Assembly (NCBI RefSeq): GCF_000802155.2
Contig: NZ_JQGJ02000004.1
Location: forward strand, 530,045 to 594,044
From: Pseudomonas frederiksbergensis
Lineage (GTDB): Bacteria; Pseudomonadota; Gammaproteobacteria; Pseudomonadales; Pseudomonadaceae
DNA: 64,000 bases
Reading direction: 5' to 3'
Both the position numbers and the translations under genes were made by a program. How positions within the stretch are numbered: the first letter of the stretch is position 1; every line of letters begins with the position of its first letter. Shown piece after piece: positions 39,769 to 48,734 of this stretch. A model generated the notes under the pieces. It ran no database searches and had not been told where the DNA came from. It saw nothing but the letters and a program-made list of their open reading frames with translations.

Positions 39769-41073
39769 ATGTGGAAGCTGCTGATTCGTCTCTATCTCGT
39801 CACCATCGTTTCCTACAGCGCGGCGATCTACCTGATGCCGGAATTGGTGATCCGCCTGTTTCATGAGCGCTTCCAGGCGTACAACCTCGATTATTCCCGT
39901 GGGCTGCAAACCTTGATCGTCAAGCAGTTCCGCGCCGTGCCCAGCGAGCAATGGCCGGCGCTGGCGGCGCAGATGGACAAGGAGTTCGAGCCGTTGCGCA
40001 TCGAGCTGGCGACCACCGAGGACACGGGTTTCACCGACACCGAGCAGGCGCGCCTCAAGCGTGGCGAGAACGTGGTGCGCATCGGCGACTGGGGTTGGCG
40101 CACCCTCGCGGCGGCGCCGTTGGACGAGCGCACGGCGGTAAAGATGATCGTCCCGCCCGACCCGGCGGACGTGAGTTGGCTCTACTGGAGCATCAATGTG
40201 CTGATCGGCGCCACGATGCTGGCCTGCCTGCTGCTCTGGCTACGCCCGCACTGGCGTGATCTGGAGCGCCTCAAGTTCACCGCCGAGCGTTTCGGCAAGG
40301 GACATTTAAGTGAGCGTACGAAGATCGCGCCGAGTTCCAACATCGGCAGCCTGGCCCATGTGTTCGACACCATGGCCGGCGACATCGAGAACCTGCTCAA
40401 CCAGCAGCGGGACCTGCTCAACGCCGTATCCCATGAACTGCGCACGCCGCTGACCCGGCTCGATTTCGGCTTGGCCCTGGCGTTGTCGGAGGACATGCCA
40501 GCGGCCAGCCGCGAGCGCCTGCAAGGGTTGGTAGCGCACATTCGTGAGCTGGACGAGTTGGTACTGGAGTTGTTGTCCTACAGTCGTCTGCAAAACCCGG
40601 AGTGTTTGCCGGAGCGGGTCGAAGTGCCGCTGGACGAGTTCATCGACAGCATCCTCGGCAGCCTCGATGAAGACCTGGCCGCGCCGGAGGTGGTGATCGA
40701 CGTGCTGCTGCACGGGGCGCTGGAGCGTTTTGTGCTGGACCCGCGCCTCACCGCCCGCGCCTTGCAGAACCTGCTGCGCAATGCCATGCGCTACTGTGAA
40801 AAGCGCATACAGGTCGGTGTGCTGGTCAGCGAACAGGGGTGTGAAATCTGGGTCGACGATGACGGCATCGGCATTCCCGACAGCGAGCGCGAGCGCGTGT
40901 TCGAGCCGTTCTATCGCCTGGACCGCAGCCGCGACCGCGCCACCGGCGGCTTCGGCCTCGGCCTGGCGATCAGCCGCCGCGCCCTGCAAGCCCAGGGCGG
41001 CACGCTGACGGTCGAGAATTCGCCGCTAGGAGGGGCACGCTTCAGGCTGTGGCTGCCGACACCTGAAGCCTGA
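39769..41073 (+). CDS. Sensor histidine kinase (RstB-like)
   Basis: 434 residues. TM1 at about 6-25, a periplasmic sensor of about 110 residues, TM2 at about 140-162 (INVLIGATMLACLLLWL), HAMP, HisKA with phospho-His in NAVSHELRTPLTRLDF, and HATPase_c (N box LQNLLRNAMRYC; G boxes DDDGIGIP and GGFGLGLAIS). It lies three bases downstream of the response regulator stop, forming one operon. The signal is unknown. Confidence 0.92.
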   Translation: MWKLLIRLYLVTIVSYSAAIYLMPELVIRLFHERFQAYNLDYSRGLQTLIVKQFRAVPSEQWPALAAQMDKEFEPLRIELATTEDTGFTDTEQARLKRGENVVRIGDWGWRTLAAAPLDERTAVKMIVPPDPADVSWLYWSINVLIGATMLACLLLWLRPHWRDLERLKFTAERFGKGHLSERTKIAPSSNIGSLAHVFDTMAGDIENLLNQQRDLLNAVSHELRTPLTRLDFGLALALSEDMPAASRERLQGLVAHIRELDELVLELLSYSRLQNPECLPERVEVPLDEFIDSILGSLDEDLAAPEVVIDVLLHGALERFVLDPRLTARALQNLLRNAMRYCEKRIQVGVLVSEQGCEIWVDDDGIGIPDSERERVFEPFYRLDRSRDRATGGFGLGLAISRRALQAQGGTLTVENSPLGGARFRLWLPTPEA

Positions 41074-41076
41074 CAC

Positions 41077-41115
41077 CGTGGAAGTTTGCTCCCGCTGGGC
41101 CACAACGTGGCCCCA
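41077..41115. repeat. REP element with hairpin
   Basis: CGTGGAAGTTTGCTCCCGC followed by TGGGCCACAACGTGGCCCCA, between the convergent kinase and DUF1345 genes. Confidence 0.65.
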
Positions 41116-41122
41116 AAACAAG

Positions 41123-41764
41123 TCACCCAAACAACCCCGCCGCAATATTGATCGAAAACCCCAATATCGCCGTGTTGAACACAAACCCGATCAACGACTG
41201 CGCCAGCACAATCTTGCGCAACTGCCGCGTGGCAACCCCCACGTCCGAGGTCTGCACCGCCACGCCGATGGTGAACGAGAAGTACAGGAAGTCCCAATAG
41301 TTGGGTGTCGTCAGTCCCTCGGCAAAACGCAGGGCCGGCTCCTTGCCGTTCCAGGTGTAAAACAAGCGGGCGTAATGAACGCTGAAGATCACCCCGATCA
41401 ACAACCATGAGCCGATCACGGTCAACGCGGTCACGCCGTAATGCAGCAACTTGTCGGCGGTTTGCAGCTCGCGGCTGCCGGCCAGTTCAAAGGTAATGGT
41501 CGCCAGGCTCGCCAGTGCCGCGATGCAGACCATCAGCAGCACCAACCCGGCATTCTCGTCTTCCATTTCGGCGATGCGCTTCACATCTGGCGCCTTGGCC
41601 CTCACCGTCAGCCAGAACATCAGCAGCAGATAGCTCCAGACCCCGGTGTTCCAGCCGATAAGGATATTGCTGATGATCGAATCCGTCGGGATCAACAGGC
41701 CTGCTGCCAGGCCGATGACGGTGGCCAGGGAGAGTCGCGGATGGGTGCGGGTAAGACGTGGCAT
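41123..41764 (-). CDS. DUF1345 membrane protein
   Basis: 213 residues with five or six membrane helices. Family-specific elements are [21 protein letters not shown] [23 protein letters not shown] and the HYARLFYTW motif, plus the C-terminal [18 protein letters not shown]. An ion-channel-like architecture has been suggested for the family, but function is unknown. Monocistronic, divergent from the MHYT gene across 223 bp that hold no other feature I can identify. Confidence 0.88.
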   Translation of the reverse strand: MPRLTRTHPRLSLATVIGLAAGLLIPTDSIISNILIGWNTGVWSYLLLMFWLTVRAKAPDVKRIAEMEDENAGLVLLMVCIAALASLATITFELAGSRELQTADKLLHYGVTALTVIGSWLLIGVIFSVHYARLFYTWNGKEPALRFAEGLTTPNYWDFLYFSFTIGVAVQTSDVGVATRQLRKIVLAQSLIGFVFNTAILGFSINIAAGLFG

Positions 41765-41987
41765 GGGGCTTCACTGTCGCGTGGCGAGGCTCGAAGTATG
41801 AATCATCCGCGACAGTTGCTCCCACAAACCACCGGTCGTTAACAACCCAGTGTCTTTCGTCGCAATTCTTCCAAGGATGATGGCTTTTTGATGTGCGGTC
41901 CGTGCACGGCCGTACCGATTGTGTACAATCGCCGACTTTTCAACCGGGCATGGACGCAGTACGGCCTTCTGGTCACGAGAAAAACCC

Positions 41988-44066
41988 ATGCTAATCGGTA
42001 GCTATTCACCTGCTCTCGTTTCGATTTCTTTGTTTGTTGCCATCCTGGCGTCCTATACCGCCCTGGACCTGACTGGGCGTATCGCCACGGCCCAGGGCCG
42101 CGCCAAGCATTTCTGGATGGCCGGTGGCGCGCTGGCGATGGGCGTGGGCATCTGGTCGATGCATTTTATCGGCATGCTCGCCTTCACGTTGCCGGTGGAG
42201 CTTGGCTACGACGTGGCGATCACCGCACTGTCGCTGTTGATCGCCATTCTTTCCAGCGGCTTTGCCTTGTGGTTGGTCAGCCAGCCCCAACTGCGGGCCT
42301 GGCAGTTGGCGTTCGGCGCGCTGGTGATGGGCACCGGCATCAGTGCCATGCATTACACCGGCATGGCCGCGTTGCGGATGCAGCCGGGCATCGATTATGA
42401 CCCGACGTTGTTCGGCGCCTCCTTGTTGATCGCCGTGGTGGCCTGCGCGGCAGCGTTGTGGATTGCCTTTCATCTTCGCCAGAACACGCCCCATGTACGC
42501 CTGGCCCGCGCCGGTGCCGCGGTGGTGATGGGTGTTGCCATCGTCGGCATGCACTACACCGGGATGGCGGCGGCGCAATTCAGCGAGGGCAGTTTTTGCG
42601 GTTCCCTCGATGGCTTGAGCGGCAAGGGCCTGGACAATCTGGTACTGATCACCACCCTGGCCGTGCTGGCGATTGCCTTGCTGACCTCAATCCTCGACGC
42701 ACGCCTGGAAGCCCGTACTGCTGAGTTGGCCAGGTCCCTGACGCAGGCCAATCGCGAGCTGACCCAACTGGCCTTGCACGACCCGCTGACGGGATTGCCC
42801 AACCGCGTGTTGCTGGCGGACCGCATCGGCCAGGCCATGCACCGGGTGCAGGAGCAGGGCGGGTGCTTCGCCTTGATGTTCATTGACCTGGACGGCTTCA
42901 AACCGGTCAACGACGCCTTTGGCCACCACATGGGCGACCTGCTGCTGAGGGACGTCGCCTTGCGCCTGCGTGAAGACTTGCGCAGCCAGGACACTTTGGC
43001 GCGGATCGGCGGCGATGAGTTCGTGCTGCTGGTGCAACTGGCCGAGCCTGACGACGCCTTGCGCCTGGCAGCACGTCAGGTCGGGCTGATCGGTCGTACG
43101 TTCCGGGTCGCCGACCACGACTTGCAGATTTCCGCCAGCGTCGGCATCGCGCTCTACCCCGGTAACGGCCAGAGCGCCGACGAGTTGCTGATGAACGCCG
43201 ACGCGGCGATGTATCACGCCAAGGGCGCCGGCAAGAACGGCTACAGCTTTTTCGACGCCTCGATGAACAGTAACGCCCGCAAGCAACTGCAATTGCTGCA
43301 GGATTTGCGCATCGCCGTCGAACAGAAGCAGTTCAGCCTGCACTACCAGCCCAAGTTCGACGCCGCGAAGGGGCGTCCGGTGGGCGCCGAGGCATTGCTG
43401 CGCTGGACCCACCCGACCCAGGGCCTGTTGATGCCCGACACCTTTATCGACCTGGCGGAGAAGACCGGGTTGATCATTCCGATCGGCGAATGGGTGCTCA
43501 ACGAAGCCTGCCGGCAGATGCGCGAATGGTACGTGCTGGGCTACACCGACTGGCGCATCGCAGTGAATCTCTCGGCGTTGCAGTTCTGTCACGCAGGCTT
43601 GGTGCAGAGCGTCGCCAAGGCGCTGGAGACGCACCACCTGCCGCCCAACAGCCTGACCCTGGAAATCACCGAGACCACCGCCATGAGCGACGCGGACGCG
43701 AGCATGACGGTGTTGCAGCAGTTGTCGGACATGGGCGTGGACCTGTCCATCGATGATTTCGGCACTGGCTATTCGAGCCTGATGTACCTCAAGCGCTTAC
43801 CGGCCAACGAATTGAAGATCGATCGCGGTTTCGTCCGTGACCTGGAGCACGACAGCGACGACGCGGCCATCGTCTCGGCCATCGTCGCCCTCGGCCAGGC
43901 CCTGGGCCTGCGGATTGTCGCCGAAGGGGTGGAAACCGACGTGCAGCAGGACTTCCTGACCCAGTTGGGCTGCGATTCATTGCAAGGCTATCTGCTGGGG
44001 CATCCGCAGCCCGCCGAGCATTTCCTCAACAGCATCCGCCAGTTCCCGCGCATGGCAATCGCCTGA
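41988..44066 (+). CDS. mucR: MHYT-GGDEF-EAL c-di-GMP protein (MucR-like)
   Basis: 692 residues. The N-terminal MHYT sensor has seven membrane helices with repeated MHFIGM, MHYTGM and MHYTGM motifs, thought to bind copper and sense a diatomic gas. GGDEF (about 270-430) keeps the active-site RIGGDEF. EAL (about 450-690) keeps AEALLRW, the metal ligands in IDDFGTGYSS and the catalytic EGVET. Both cyclase and phosphodiesterase sites therefore look intact. Size and order equal P. aeruginosa MucR, which links c-di-GMP to alginate synthesis. ATG 41988 gives the standard start. Confidence 0.9.
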   Translation: MLIGSYSPALVSISLFVAILASYTALDLTGRIATAQGRAKHFWMAGGALAMGVGIWSMHFIGMLAFTLPVELGYDVAITALSLLIAILSSGFALWLVSQPQLRAWQLAFGALVMGTGISAMHYTGMAALRMQPGIDYDPTLFGASLLIAVVACAAALWIAFHLRQNTPHVRLARAGAAVVMGVAIVGMHYTGMAAAQFSEGSFCGSLDGLSGKGLDNLVLITTLAVLAIALLTSILDARLEARTAELARSLTQANRELTQLALHDPLTGLPNRVLLADRIGQAMHRVQEQGGCFALMFIDLDGFKPVNDAFGHHMGDLLLRDVALRLREDLRSQDTLARIGGDEFVLLVQLAEPDDALRLAARQVGLIGRTFRVADHDLQISASVGIALYPGNGQSADELLMNADAAMYHAKGAGKNGYSFFDASMNSNARKQLQLLQDLRIAVEQKQFSLHYQPKFDAAKGRPVGAEALLRWTHPTQGLLMPDTFIDLAEKTGLIIPIGEWVLNEACRQMREWYVLGYTDWRIAVNLSALQFCHAGLVQSVAKALETHHLPPNSLTLEITETTAMSDADASMTVLQQLSDMGVDLSIDDFGTGYSSLMYLKRLPANELKIDRGFVRDLEHDSDDAAIVSAIVALGQALGLRIVAEGVETDVQQDFLTQLGCDSLQGYLLGHPQPAEHFLNSIRQFPRMAIA

Positions 44067-44075
44067 GGCGGCTGC

Positions 44076-45176
44076 TCAGGGGACGATGTCGAACGCGGTG
44101 CTGCCCAGCCGCTCGCCGTTGATCAGCACATGCACCGCATGCCGGCCCTCATAGTGCCGGCGCGTGGTCAGCTCGCGAATGTGCTGGGAGCGGCTGAGAT
44201 TGGCGCACGCCAGGGCTGGCAGGTCGAAAGTCTTGAGCTTGAATACCTTGGCCGACGTACCGCCGGATGCCTTCACGTAGTCGATGGCGTAATCGATCAC
44301 CAAACGCTGGTTCTCGGGAAGCGTCGACTGCACCTTGAACGACAGCGTGACTTGCTCGCCCAGGCGAATCACTGCCGGCAGCACTTGCAGATCCGAGACC
44401 TCGACCTGCGCCTTGCCACCCGCTCCGATCACCGCCAGCGCCCGAGGATTGCCTTGCTTGATCAGGCTGCGCAGGGCATGCCGGGCGATCCATGCGGTGT
44501 GGCGGTCCTGGAGCGGCCAACTTTCGATGCGGTCGAGGACCCAGCCGGGATGCTGTTTGGTCACATCGTTCAGGTGGTTGGCGACGGATTTTCGCACGTA
44601 CAGGCTGTCGTCAGCCTTGAGCGTTTCGAGGATCGCGGCGGTGAGTTCCGGGTTGGCCTGGATCGGTTCCAGGTGGAACGACCATGGCAAACGCGGGCGG
44701 CTGCCTTCGCTGGCGAGACGGCGCACATGCTCGTTGGCGTCCCGTGCCCAGTCATGCATGACCGCGAGGGTGCGCGCCAGGTCATCGCGCAGGAAATGCC
44801 GCACGGCAAACTCCGCAGAACCGAACCGGGTGAAGTACTTGAGCGCGTCCATGGAGGATTCGAAGGCATGTCGACCGTAAGACGCCACGTAGTGCGGCAG
44901 GAACATGCTGACGAACATGCTGTTCAGCCGGGGCGCCAGGGCACGCAGGACTTGCAGCGAAGCTTCGTAATCGAGGGGCAGGACCGCATGCAGGCATTCG
45001 CTGACTCGCGCCATGCGCTGCATCACCGACAACTGCGCGAGCCCATCGTTGGCCATGTCCAGGAACGCCTTGGCATCGAAGGCTGGGTACACCGCGCGCG
45101 TTTCGGTGGCGATATGTTCGAGACGGGCGCTGTTGAAGATTTCCTTGAGGGCAGGGGAAGAGGGGGTGGTGCTCAT
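44076..45176 (-). CDS. AlkC-like DNA glycosylase
   Basis: 366 residues from ATG 45176. An all-helical HEAT-repeat body (about 1-255; VRRLASEGSRPRLPW, VRKSVANHLNDVTKQHPGWVLD) matches the AlkC/AlkD superfamily, and the C-terminal 110 residues (QVEVSDLQVLPAVIRLGEQVTLSF ...) look like the Ig-like domain described for AlkC from Pseudomonas. AlkC removes alkylated bases such as 3-methyladenine and 3-methylcytosine without base flipping. No other repair gene is adjacent. The family assignment is firm; the substrate is inferred. Confidence 0.85.
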   Translation of the reverse strand: MSTTPSSPALKEIFNSARLEHIATETRAVYPAFDAKAFLDMANDGLAQLSVMQRMARVSECLHAVLPLDYEASLQVLRALAPRLNSMFVSMFLPHYVASYGRHAFESSMDALKYFTRFGSAEFAVRHFLRDDLARTLAVMHDWARDANEHVRRLASEGSRPRLPWSFHLEPIQANPELTAAILETLKADDSLYVRKSVANHLNDVTKQHPGWVLDRIESWPLQDRHTAWIARHALRSLIKQGNPRALAVIGAGGKAQVEVSDLQVLPAVIRLGEQVTLSFKVQSTLPENQRLVIDYAIDYVKASGGTSAKVFKLKTFDLPALACANLSRSQHIRELTTRRHYEGRHAVHVLINGERLGSTAFDIVP

Positions 45177-45228
45177 GGTGGGTCCGTCCGGCAGGTGTTG
45201 GGCCAAGGCTCATCACTATGCCATGCCA

Positions 45229-45276
45229 GGCACAATCCGTGGCGAGGGTGCAAGCTCCCTCGCCACGGATTGTGCC
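45229..45276. repeat. Perfect 48-bp REP-type palindrome
   Basis: GGCACAATCCGTGGCGAGGG, an 8-base loop TGCAAGCT, and the exact complement. It combines a REP core with unusually long matching flanks, in the divergent gap between the alkC-like and RcnB-like genes. Confidence 0.8.
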
Positions 45277-45351
45277 AGTCCTATTGAAAAAGGAATGATT
45301 CGCCGCCGCCGAAGTCCCAGATTCAGTACCTTGGACTAATTGGAGTTTTTT

Positions 45352-45660
45352 ATGCGCAAACCAACCCTCATCGCCAGCCTTGTCCTGGTCGCCGGCCTCG
45401 GAGCCTTTGGGCCAGTCGCGCAAGCCGTCGAGAAAACCGGAGACGCCCTGGAGCATTCGCCGAGCAATGGCCGCCGGTTGGTGGAAAACGACCGCGTTCC
45501 GGCGGACTATCAGCGTGCCGACAGGGCAATGAAGGACTGGAAGCAGAAAAAACTCGAGCAGCCGACCAAAGAACAGCAATGGGTGCACATCGATGATAAA
45601 TACCTGCTGATCGAAACCGTGTCCGGCGCTATCGTCAAGATCGTTCCGGCAACACGCTAA
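45352..45660 (+). CDS. RcnB-family small periplasmic protein
   Basis: 102 residues from ATG 45352 (GGAG seven bases upstream). Signal peptide KPTLIASLVLVAGLGAFGPVAQA. The C-terminal half has the RcnB pattern: GRRLVENDRVPADYQ, DWKQKKL, then QQWVHIDDKYLLIETVSGAIV. RcnB proteins are periplasmic and linked to metal homeostasis in E. coli; the Pseudomonas members are uncharacterised. The gene end overlaps by four bases with the end of the convergent emfourin gene. Confidence 0.82.
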   Translation: MRKPTLIASLVLVAGLGAFGPVAQAVEKTGDALEHSPSNGRRLVENDRVPADYQRADRAMKDWKQKKLEQPTKEQQWVHIDDKYLLIETVSGAIVKIVPATR

Positions 45661-45980
45661 AGCACTTCGCCTTTATCCCACAAATGAACCAATTCGCCAG
45701 GTGCCTGGTCCTCGGGCACCTGCAGCACCATCTCGTCGTCGTGGTCGTTGGACCGGTAGCGCACCTCGATCTGGAAATAACGCTGGTCGCCCCGGCCGGG
45801 CGTGGAGGAGGTGAGTGGCAAGCACCCCTCCAGCACCGAGCAGATGCGCGTGCGTTGGTCGAGGTCGCATTGGGCGAACTCGATTTCCCGGGGCCTGGTC
45901 AAGGCGTGGATCGCCGCGACGCCGCCCTGGCGCGACAGCTTCACGACTGCTTTGTCGCCTAGGTCTGGAAGGTTTTTCAT
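45657..45980 (-). CDS. Emfourin-like inhibitor of protealysin
   Basis: 107 residues from ATG 45980 (GGAG upstream). Encoded directly after, and overlapping by four bases (ATGA), an M4 protealysin-like protease, the arrangement known for the Serratia inhibitor emfourin. Matching elements: VKLSRQGGVAAI near the start, then the acidic, Asp-rich DERYFQ-like segment GDQRYFQIEVRY and the tail VHLWDKGEVL. It should bind and block the protease in the cytoplasm. No signal peptide. Confidence 0.85.
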   Translation of the reverse strand: MKNLPDLGDKAVVKLSRQGGVAAIHALTRPREIEFAQCDLDQRTRICSVLEGCLPLTSSTPGRGDQRYFQIEVRYRSNDHDDEMVLQVPEDQAPGELVHLWDKGEVL

Positions 45981-47041
45981 CCGTTCTCCTCGTTCAGGTC
46001 GACGCCCACCTGTGCCCAGCCTTCCTGTACCGCCCTGACTTCGCGCTCGCCGAAGCGCTGGCGGGCATGCTCGACGGTCAGGCGGGCAAAGGCACTGAAG
46101 GACGCATCGTTGGCCAGTTTCCGGTCGCACAGCGTGTCATACCAGATTCGCCCGGCTTTTTCCCAAGCGAATCCGCCCAGCGCGGTTGCCACCAGATAAA
46201 AGGCCCGGTTGGGAATGCCCGAGTTGATGTGCACGCCGCCGTTGTCTTCGCGAGTGATGACGAACTCGCGCATGTGCGCCGGCTGGGGATCCTTGCCCAG
46301 CAGCGGGTCATCGTAGGCCGTGCCGGGGTTGGACATGCTGCGCAGGCCGTCACCGTTGATCTTGTCAGTGAGCAGGTCGGCGCCGATCAGCCAGTCGGCC
46401 TGCTCGACGGTCTGGCCCAGTACGAATTGCTTGACCAGCACGCCGAACACATCGGAAATCGACTCGTTCAACGCACCGGACTGGTTGGCGTAGATCAAGC
46501 CGGCTTCGCTCTCGGTGACGCCATGGGCCAATTCGTGGGCCACCACGTCGAGGGAGCGGGTGAAGCGCTGGAAGATCTCGCCGTCGCCGTCGCCGAATAC
46601 CATCTGCGCGCCATTCCAGAAGGCGTTTTCGTAGTCCTTGCCGTAGTGCACGCTGCCGACCAGGGCAAACCCCTTGTTGTCGATGGAGTCACGCTCCAGC
46701 ACTCGCCAGAAAAAATCATAGGTCGCGCCGAGGGCGTCGTACGCTTCGTCCACCGCCGGGTCGCCACTGGCCGGCTGGCCCTCCAGGCGCACTGGCTGGC
46801 CCGGCAGTTCCATGCCGTTCTGGGCGTCGTGGATGCTGCGCGTTGGTTGGCCGGCCTCGCCGGGCTTGGGGAGCCTGGCCGTAGCGGGTAGGTTGCTGGG
46901 CGGGCCTGGGTTGTGGCGAAGGTTCTTGACATGAGTGAGGGTGCCGAGGGCGCTGGAACGTTGCTGTTCGGAGCCATGGGCGATGATGCGGTTGAGAATG
47001 TAAGGCGGAATGAAGCCGTGGAGCGGGCGAGAGTCGATCAT
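45977..47041 (-). CDS. Protealysin-like M4 metalloprotease
   Basis: 354 residues without a signal peptide. The short propeptide keeps the family motif PLHGFIPPYILNRII at the N-terminus. Mature domain: zinc ligands His169 and His173 with catalytic Glu170 in VVAHELAHGVTE, third ligand Glu193 in LNESISDVFG, and the transition-state His in the later GGVHINSGIPNRAFY. Such proteases are made without Sec signals and act on bacterial or host proteins (actin cleavage is known in Serratia). Translationally coupled to the inhibitor gene. Confidence 0.93.
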   Translation of the reverse strand: MIDSRPLHGFIPPYILNRIIAHGSEQQRSSALGTLTHVKNLRHNPGPPSNLPATARLPKPGEAGQPTRSIHDAQNGMELPGQPVRLEGQPASGDPAVDEAYDALGATYDFFWRVLERDSIDNKGFALVGSVHYGKDYENAFWNGAQMVFGDGDGEIFQRFTRSLDVVAHELAHGVTESEAGLIYANQSGALNESISDVFGVLVKQFVLGQTVEQADWLIGADLLTDKINGDGLRSMSNPGTAYDDPLLGKDPQPAHMREFVITREDNGGVHINSGIPNRAFYLVATALGGFAWEKAGRIWYDTLCDRKLANDASFSAFARLTVEHARQRFGEREVRAVQEGWAQVGVDLNEENG

Positions 47042-47180
47042 CAGAACATCCTTATCTGAAATGCAGGGTCGATACCCATGTGAACCGAAGTGGTCGTTGC
47101 GGTTCCCTTTGCCGCAAAAGGTTGCCTGTCGCGCAAGTTTCTGCGAAAACCCCGCGCCTGGATCTCACGGGAATAACACC

Positions 47181-47522
47181 ATGATTGAAGCGCTGCAAAT
47201 CATCGACCTGGAAGAGGGCGATGGCAAAAGCGTAGTCAAGGGCGCGCTGATTACCACCCAGTATCGCGGCACCCTCGAAGACGGTACGGAGTTTGATTCC
47301 TCCTACAGCCGCGGCAAGCCGTTCCAATGCGTGATCGGCACGGGCCGGGTCATCAAGGGCTGGGACATGGGGCTGATGGGCATGAGGGTGGGCGGCAAGC
47401 GCAAGCTGCTGGTGCCGGCCCACCTGGCTTATGGTGAACGGTCCATGGGCGCCCACATCAAGCCCAATGCCGACCTCATCTTTGAAATCGAGTTGCTGGA
47501 AGTCCTGACGCGGGATGATTGA
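47181..47522 (+). CDS. FKBP-type peptidyl-prolyl isomerase
   Basis: 113 residues, a single minimal FKBP domain: GKSVVKGALITTQYRGTLEDGTEFDSSYSRG, the active-site VIGTGRVIKGWDMGLMGMRVGG, and AYGERSMGAHIKPNADLIFEIELLEV. No signal peptide, so cytoplasmic; it catalyses cis/trans proline isomerisation in folding. ATG 47181 gives the canonical length. Convergent with the P450 gene, 12 bases away. Confidence 0.93.
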   Translation: MIEALQIIDLEEGDGKSVVKGALITTQYRGTLEDGTEFDSSYSRGKPFQCVIGTGRVIKGWDMGLMGMRVGGKRKLLVPAHLAYGERSMGAHIKPNADLIFEIELLEVLTRDD

Positions 47523-47534
47523 GGGTGCTTTCGT

Positions 47535-48656
47535 TTATGGTCGGTTGCTGAACAATGGGATGCGTCCATTGACGGAGGCGCGGTGGTGCCAGGCCAACTG
47601 ATCCAGGCGCGGCTCGGCTTCCAGGATTGCACTTAAGGTCGCGCGGGCGATCTCCATTGCCAGGGCCTGGCCTGGACATTCGTGGCGGCCGCTGCCGAAA
47701 CTGAAACTGCGCCGATTCGGGCGATCCAACAGCAGGGTGTCGGGCTGTGGATTGAGTTGTGGGTCGCGGTTGGCCGAGGCCAGCAGCACCAGCACAGCGT
47801 CGCCCTGCTTCAGCGCAGCGCCGAGAATCTCGCACGGGGCGGCAATGAAGCGTCGGGTGTTCTGCACCGCAGGGTCGAAACGCTGGACTTCAGCCAGTAA
47901 CAGGCTGATCTGCGAGGGATCATCCCGAAGGGCGTGGTGCAAGGTGGGATCACGGATCAACGCCAGCAACGCATTACCGATCAGGCCGGCCGTGGCGTCA
48001 TAGGTTTGCGAAAGGAGGCCGATCAGGTTGGCGATCCGGCTGTCTGGATCGACGTCTTCCAAGCCTTGGCATATCCCGTTCAACAACCGACTGTCCTGCG
48101 CGACGATCCGCTCCTGGAAAAGCCTGGTCAGTTGTTCGCTGGCCCGGTGCGCGGCTTCCAGTTGCCTCGCCTGGCTCAGCGGCGACAGGCAGGCGACGAA
48201 ATCCCCCGTCAGCTCGCTGACCAGATGACTGTCCGTCGGGTTGAAACCCAGCAATTGCGCCACCACGCTGACGGGGCCGATGAACTGCGCCTGGTGTACA
48301 CCCTCGGCGCCGTTCCTGAGCAAACGCGCCTGGACCAATGCCTCGACCTCGCGGGGATCGATATCCTGCAACCTCGGCGCAATCGCCGCCCTTGGGCAGC
48401 GTTGTCGTTCACCCTCGTTCATGCGCATCAGTTGCCCGAATACCTTGCCCGCGGGACCCTCGGCAATCGCCTTCGGCACCGGCTCGTTCGCGGGGCGCAC
48501 ATGGCAGTCGGGATGATGCAAGACGGCACACACCGCTTCGGCGCTGCTGGCGATCCACAGGTTCGATCCTGGGTGCAAGCTCAGCCCGCCGCTGGCGCGA
48601 AGGGTCGCGTAGTAAGGGTAGGGATCGGTATGTGTCGCGGCGGTGATCGGATCCAT
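47535..48656 (-). CDS. Cytochrome P450
   Basis: 373 residues from ATG 48656 (GAGG eight bases upstream). Heme-thiolate loop FSFGSGRHECPGQAL with Cys near 326; the ExxR helix corresponds to EVQRFDPAV (LLLAEVQRFDP), and the PERF region to LLDRPNRRSFSFG. In the I helix the usual AGxxT proton-relay Thr is replaced (YDATAGLIGNALL). Short for a bacterial P450, with the N-terminal region reduced. No ferredoxin or reductase adjoins. The divergent ArsR-like regulator probably controls it. Substrate unknown. Confidence 0.9.
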   Translation of the reverse strand: MDPITAATHTDPYPYYATLRASGGLSLHPGSNLWIASSAEAVCAVLHHPDCHVRPANEPVPKAIAEGPAGKVFGQLMRMNEGERQRCPRAAIAPRLQDIDPREVEALVQARLLRNGAEGVHQAQFIGPVSVVAQLLGFNPTDSHLVSELTGDFVACLSPLSQARQLEAAHRASEQLTRLFQERIVAQDSRLLNGICQGLEDVDPDSRIANLIGLLSQTYDATAGLIGNALLALIRDPTLHHALRDDPSQISLLLAEVQRFDPAVQNTRRFIAAPCEILGAALKQGDAVLVLLASANRDPQLNPQPDTLLLDRPNRRSFSFGSGRHECPGQALAMEIARATLSAILEAEPRLDQLAWHHRASVNGRIPLFSNRP

Positions 48657-48734
48657 GACGGAGGCCTCGTTTGAGTGGAAAGTGCTGCTACTCTCTCCAG
48701 TCCACGCATGGCTTGATTCGTCCGGGAGCGAAAT

